Assembly (NCBI GenBank): GCA_022702545.1
Contig: JAHRBC010000002.1
Location: 2,666,001 to 2,730,000 of the forward strand
Direction: 5' to 3'
Length of the DNA stretch: 64,000 nucleotides
From: Phycomyces nitens
Lineage: Eukaryota > Mucoromycota > Mucoromycetes > Mucorales > Phycomycetaceae
Part shown: one piece after another, positions 62,874 through 64,000 of the stretch
Numbering within the stretch: position 1 is the stretch's first letter
How the letters are laid out: each line of letters begins with the position of its first letter
The notes under the pieces: generated by a model
Seen by the model: only the letters and a program-made list of their open reading frames with translations
Told to the model about the DNA's origin: nothing
Database searches by the model: none
Program-made: the position numbers and the translations under genes

Positions 62874-64000
62874 TATCAGTAATCTAATCACGTTTCTTTT
62901 TCCATTTGAAGTTTCCTTTTCTTTAAACCATTCACGTAATTTCAAATACGAGTTGTGTTTATGAGCACAACTTGTCTTTATATAAATAAATAAATAAATC
63001 TATAGTTTCTTTTCCTATTACTGATATTGTCCTGAAGCCAAAAAAGAACAAAAGATGATTAAAAAAAGTGGCCATTATTGCCTATATTTTCAACCAAGTT
63101 TGGGATTGAATATAGCCATGCCTAGAAGGCGTATGATTACTTCAAAAGCCAAGATGCATATGCATTATATTAATTAACGAGTTTCTCCTTGGGGTATGCA
63201 CTAGAGTGATAAAACTGCACTCATAGATAAAAAGAAATCAATGTATGATTATACAACTCACACATGTCAATTGAGATTTGCCTAGTAAACTAGATCTCAA
63301 GCATAAAAGCTTTCCAATGTCTACCTACTGACAGCATGGAGCCACATGTATTTCAATCACATCATGGATCTCTCATGACGAAGACCACGTCTCACATACC
63401 ATTTATAATTAAAACGATCATCTTGCCCCGGATTTATATTGTATTGTAGTATATTGTAGTATATTGTATTATATTCTATTCTATTCCATCTTTGCTGGTC
63501 GATGTGGGGTGGCAATGGTTGTTTATTGAATTGTCACATTTTTGGATTATCAACCATGTATTGAATTATTGGCATTTGAAAGCAAGGCATTAATTGAATT
63601 TTACAAGGGCTATTAATACCACGAATGGTTATAATTGTTTCAGTATTGGCCTTTATATATCTCTAGTCGAATTGCTCATTCTAAATAGACTAGATCATCA
63701 GGGCCTGCTTTTGTCCTTGTCGGATTGGAGACCAATGAGAACAAGTGAGTATTGAATGAAACCAGACATATATAAATACTCGAGTAAAAATAACAATGGC
63801 AATAAATAGATCAAGACTACAAGGATCTTATTTCAGTTTTACTATATCTGCATTTCTCCTTCTTTTTTTTTAATATCATTTGTACTAGTTTTTGATATTA
63901 TCAAGGTATAGGAATATCAAGGCTTTAATAAAGAGTATATTGCTAATCTAAATTACAAGGCCAATTGATATAATATATCCTTTGTACAAAGAAAACAACA
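62874..64000. other. Non-coding end of the window
   Basis: AT-rich sequence downstream of RPD3. A short run of a tattgtag/tatattgta unit lies at about 63440-63480. I see no gene or partial exon; the end may be a promoter of a gene outside the window. Confidence 0.5.

Overview
The window is nuclear DNA of a filamentous fungus. Genes carry many short introns (about 45-90 bp) with GTAAGT-type donors and CTAAC/CTAAT-like branch sites. Intergenic DNA is AT-rich and full of ATT, AC and TA microsatellites. The gene set is eukaryotic: SUMO, RACK1, HDAC, p24, TRAP-alpha, a zinc-cluster regulator and the HOG regulator SSK1. A Na,K-ATPase-like P2C pump and a phytochelatin synthase fit an early-diverging lineage, most likely Mucoromycota, but the species cannot be fixed from sequence alone. 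I spliced every multi-exon gene by hand, keeping frame and family alignment. Exon ends are therefore predictions, most of them tightly constrained.

Layout. 1-13.4 kb is gene-dense: an SMP-domain mini-protein (-), a DDX20/Gemin3-like DEAD-box helicase (-), BUD20 (+), an unknown disordered protein (+), SCO1 (-), SUMO (+), SSK1 fused to a membrane pseudo-histidine-kinase (+), and an unknown protein (+). 13.4-22.5 kb is a gene-poor block. It holds a long imperfect inverted repeat (about 13.87-14.56 against 17.17-17.79 kb), two degenerate ORF groups pointing at each other, and a broken Tc1/mariner transposase between the arms. 22.5-41.8 kb is gene-dense again: a small acidic protein (+), a membrane RBR ubiquitin ligase (-), a RAD51C-like recombinase with a long acidic tail (-), TRAP-alpha (+), the P2C ATPase (-), phytochelatin synthase (-), RACK1 (+), an SLC25 carrier (-) and an ERT1/RDS2-type regulator (+). 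41.8-54.3 kb is sparse, with two same-strand secreted double-psi beta-barrel proteins and relic or hypothetical ORFs. 54.3-63 kb has a polyQ C2H2 factor (+), EMP24 (-) and an RPD3-type deacetylase with a very long acidic tail (+). The last 1.1 kb is non-coding.

Many neighbours are divergent pairs with 200-620 bp between start codons (DDX20/BUD20, SCO1/SUMO, RAD51C/TRAP-alpha, PCS/RACK1, EMP24/RPD3), so shared promoter regions are likely. The most striking observation is that five separate genes each need a GC-AG intron whose donor reads GCAAGT, 5 of about 83 introns. Other points worth attention are the inverted duplication, the SSK1 fusion, and the unusual tails on RAD51C and RPD3.
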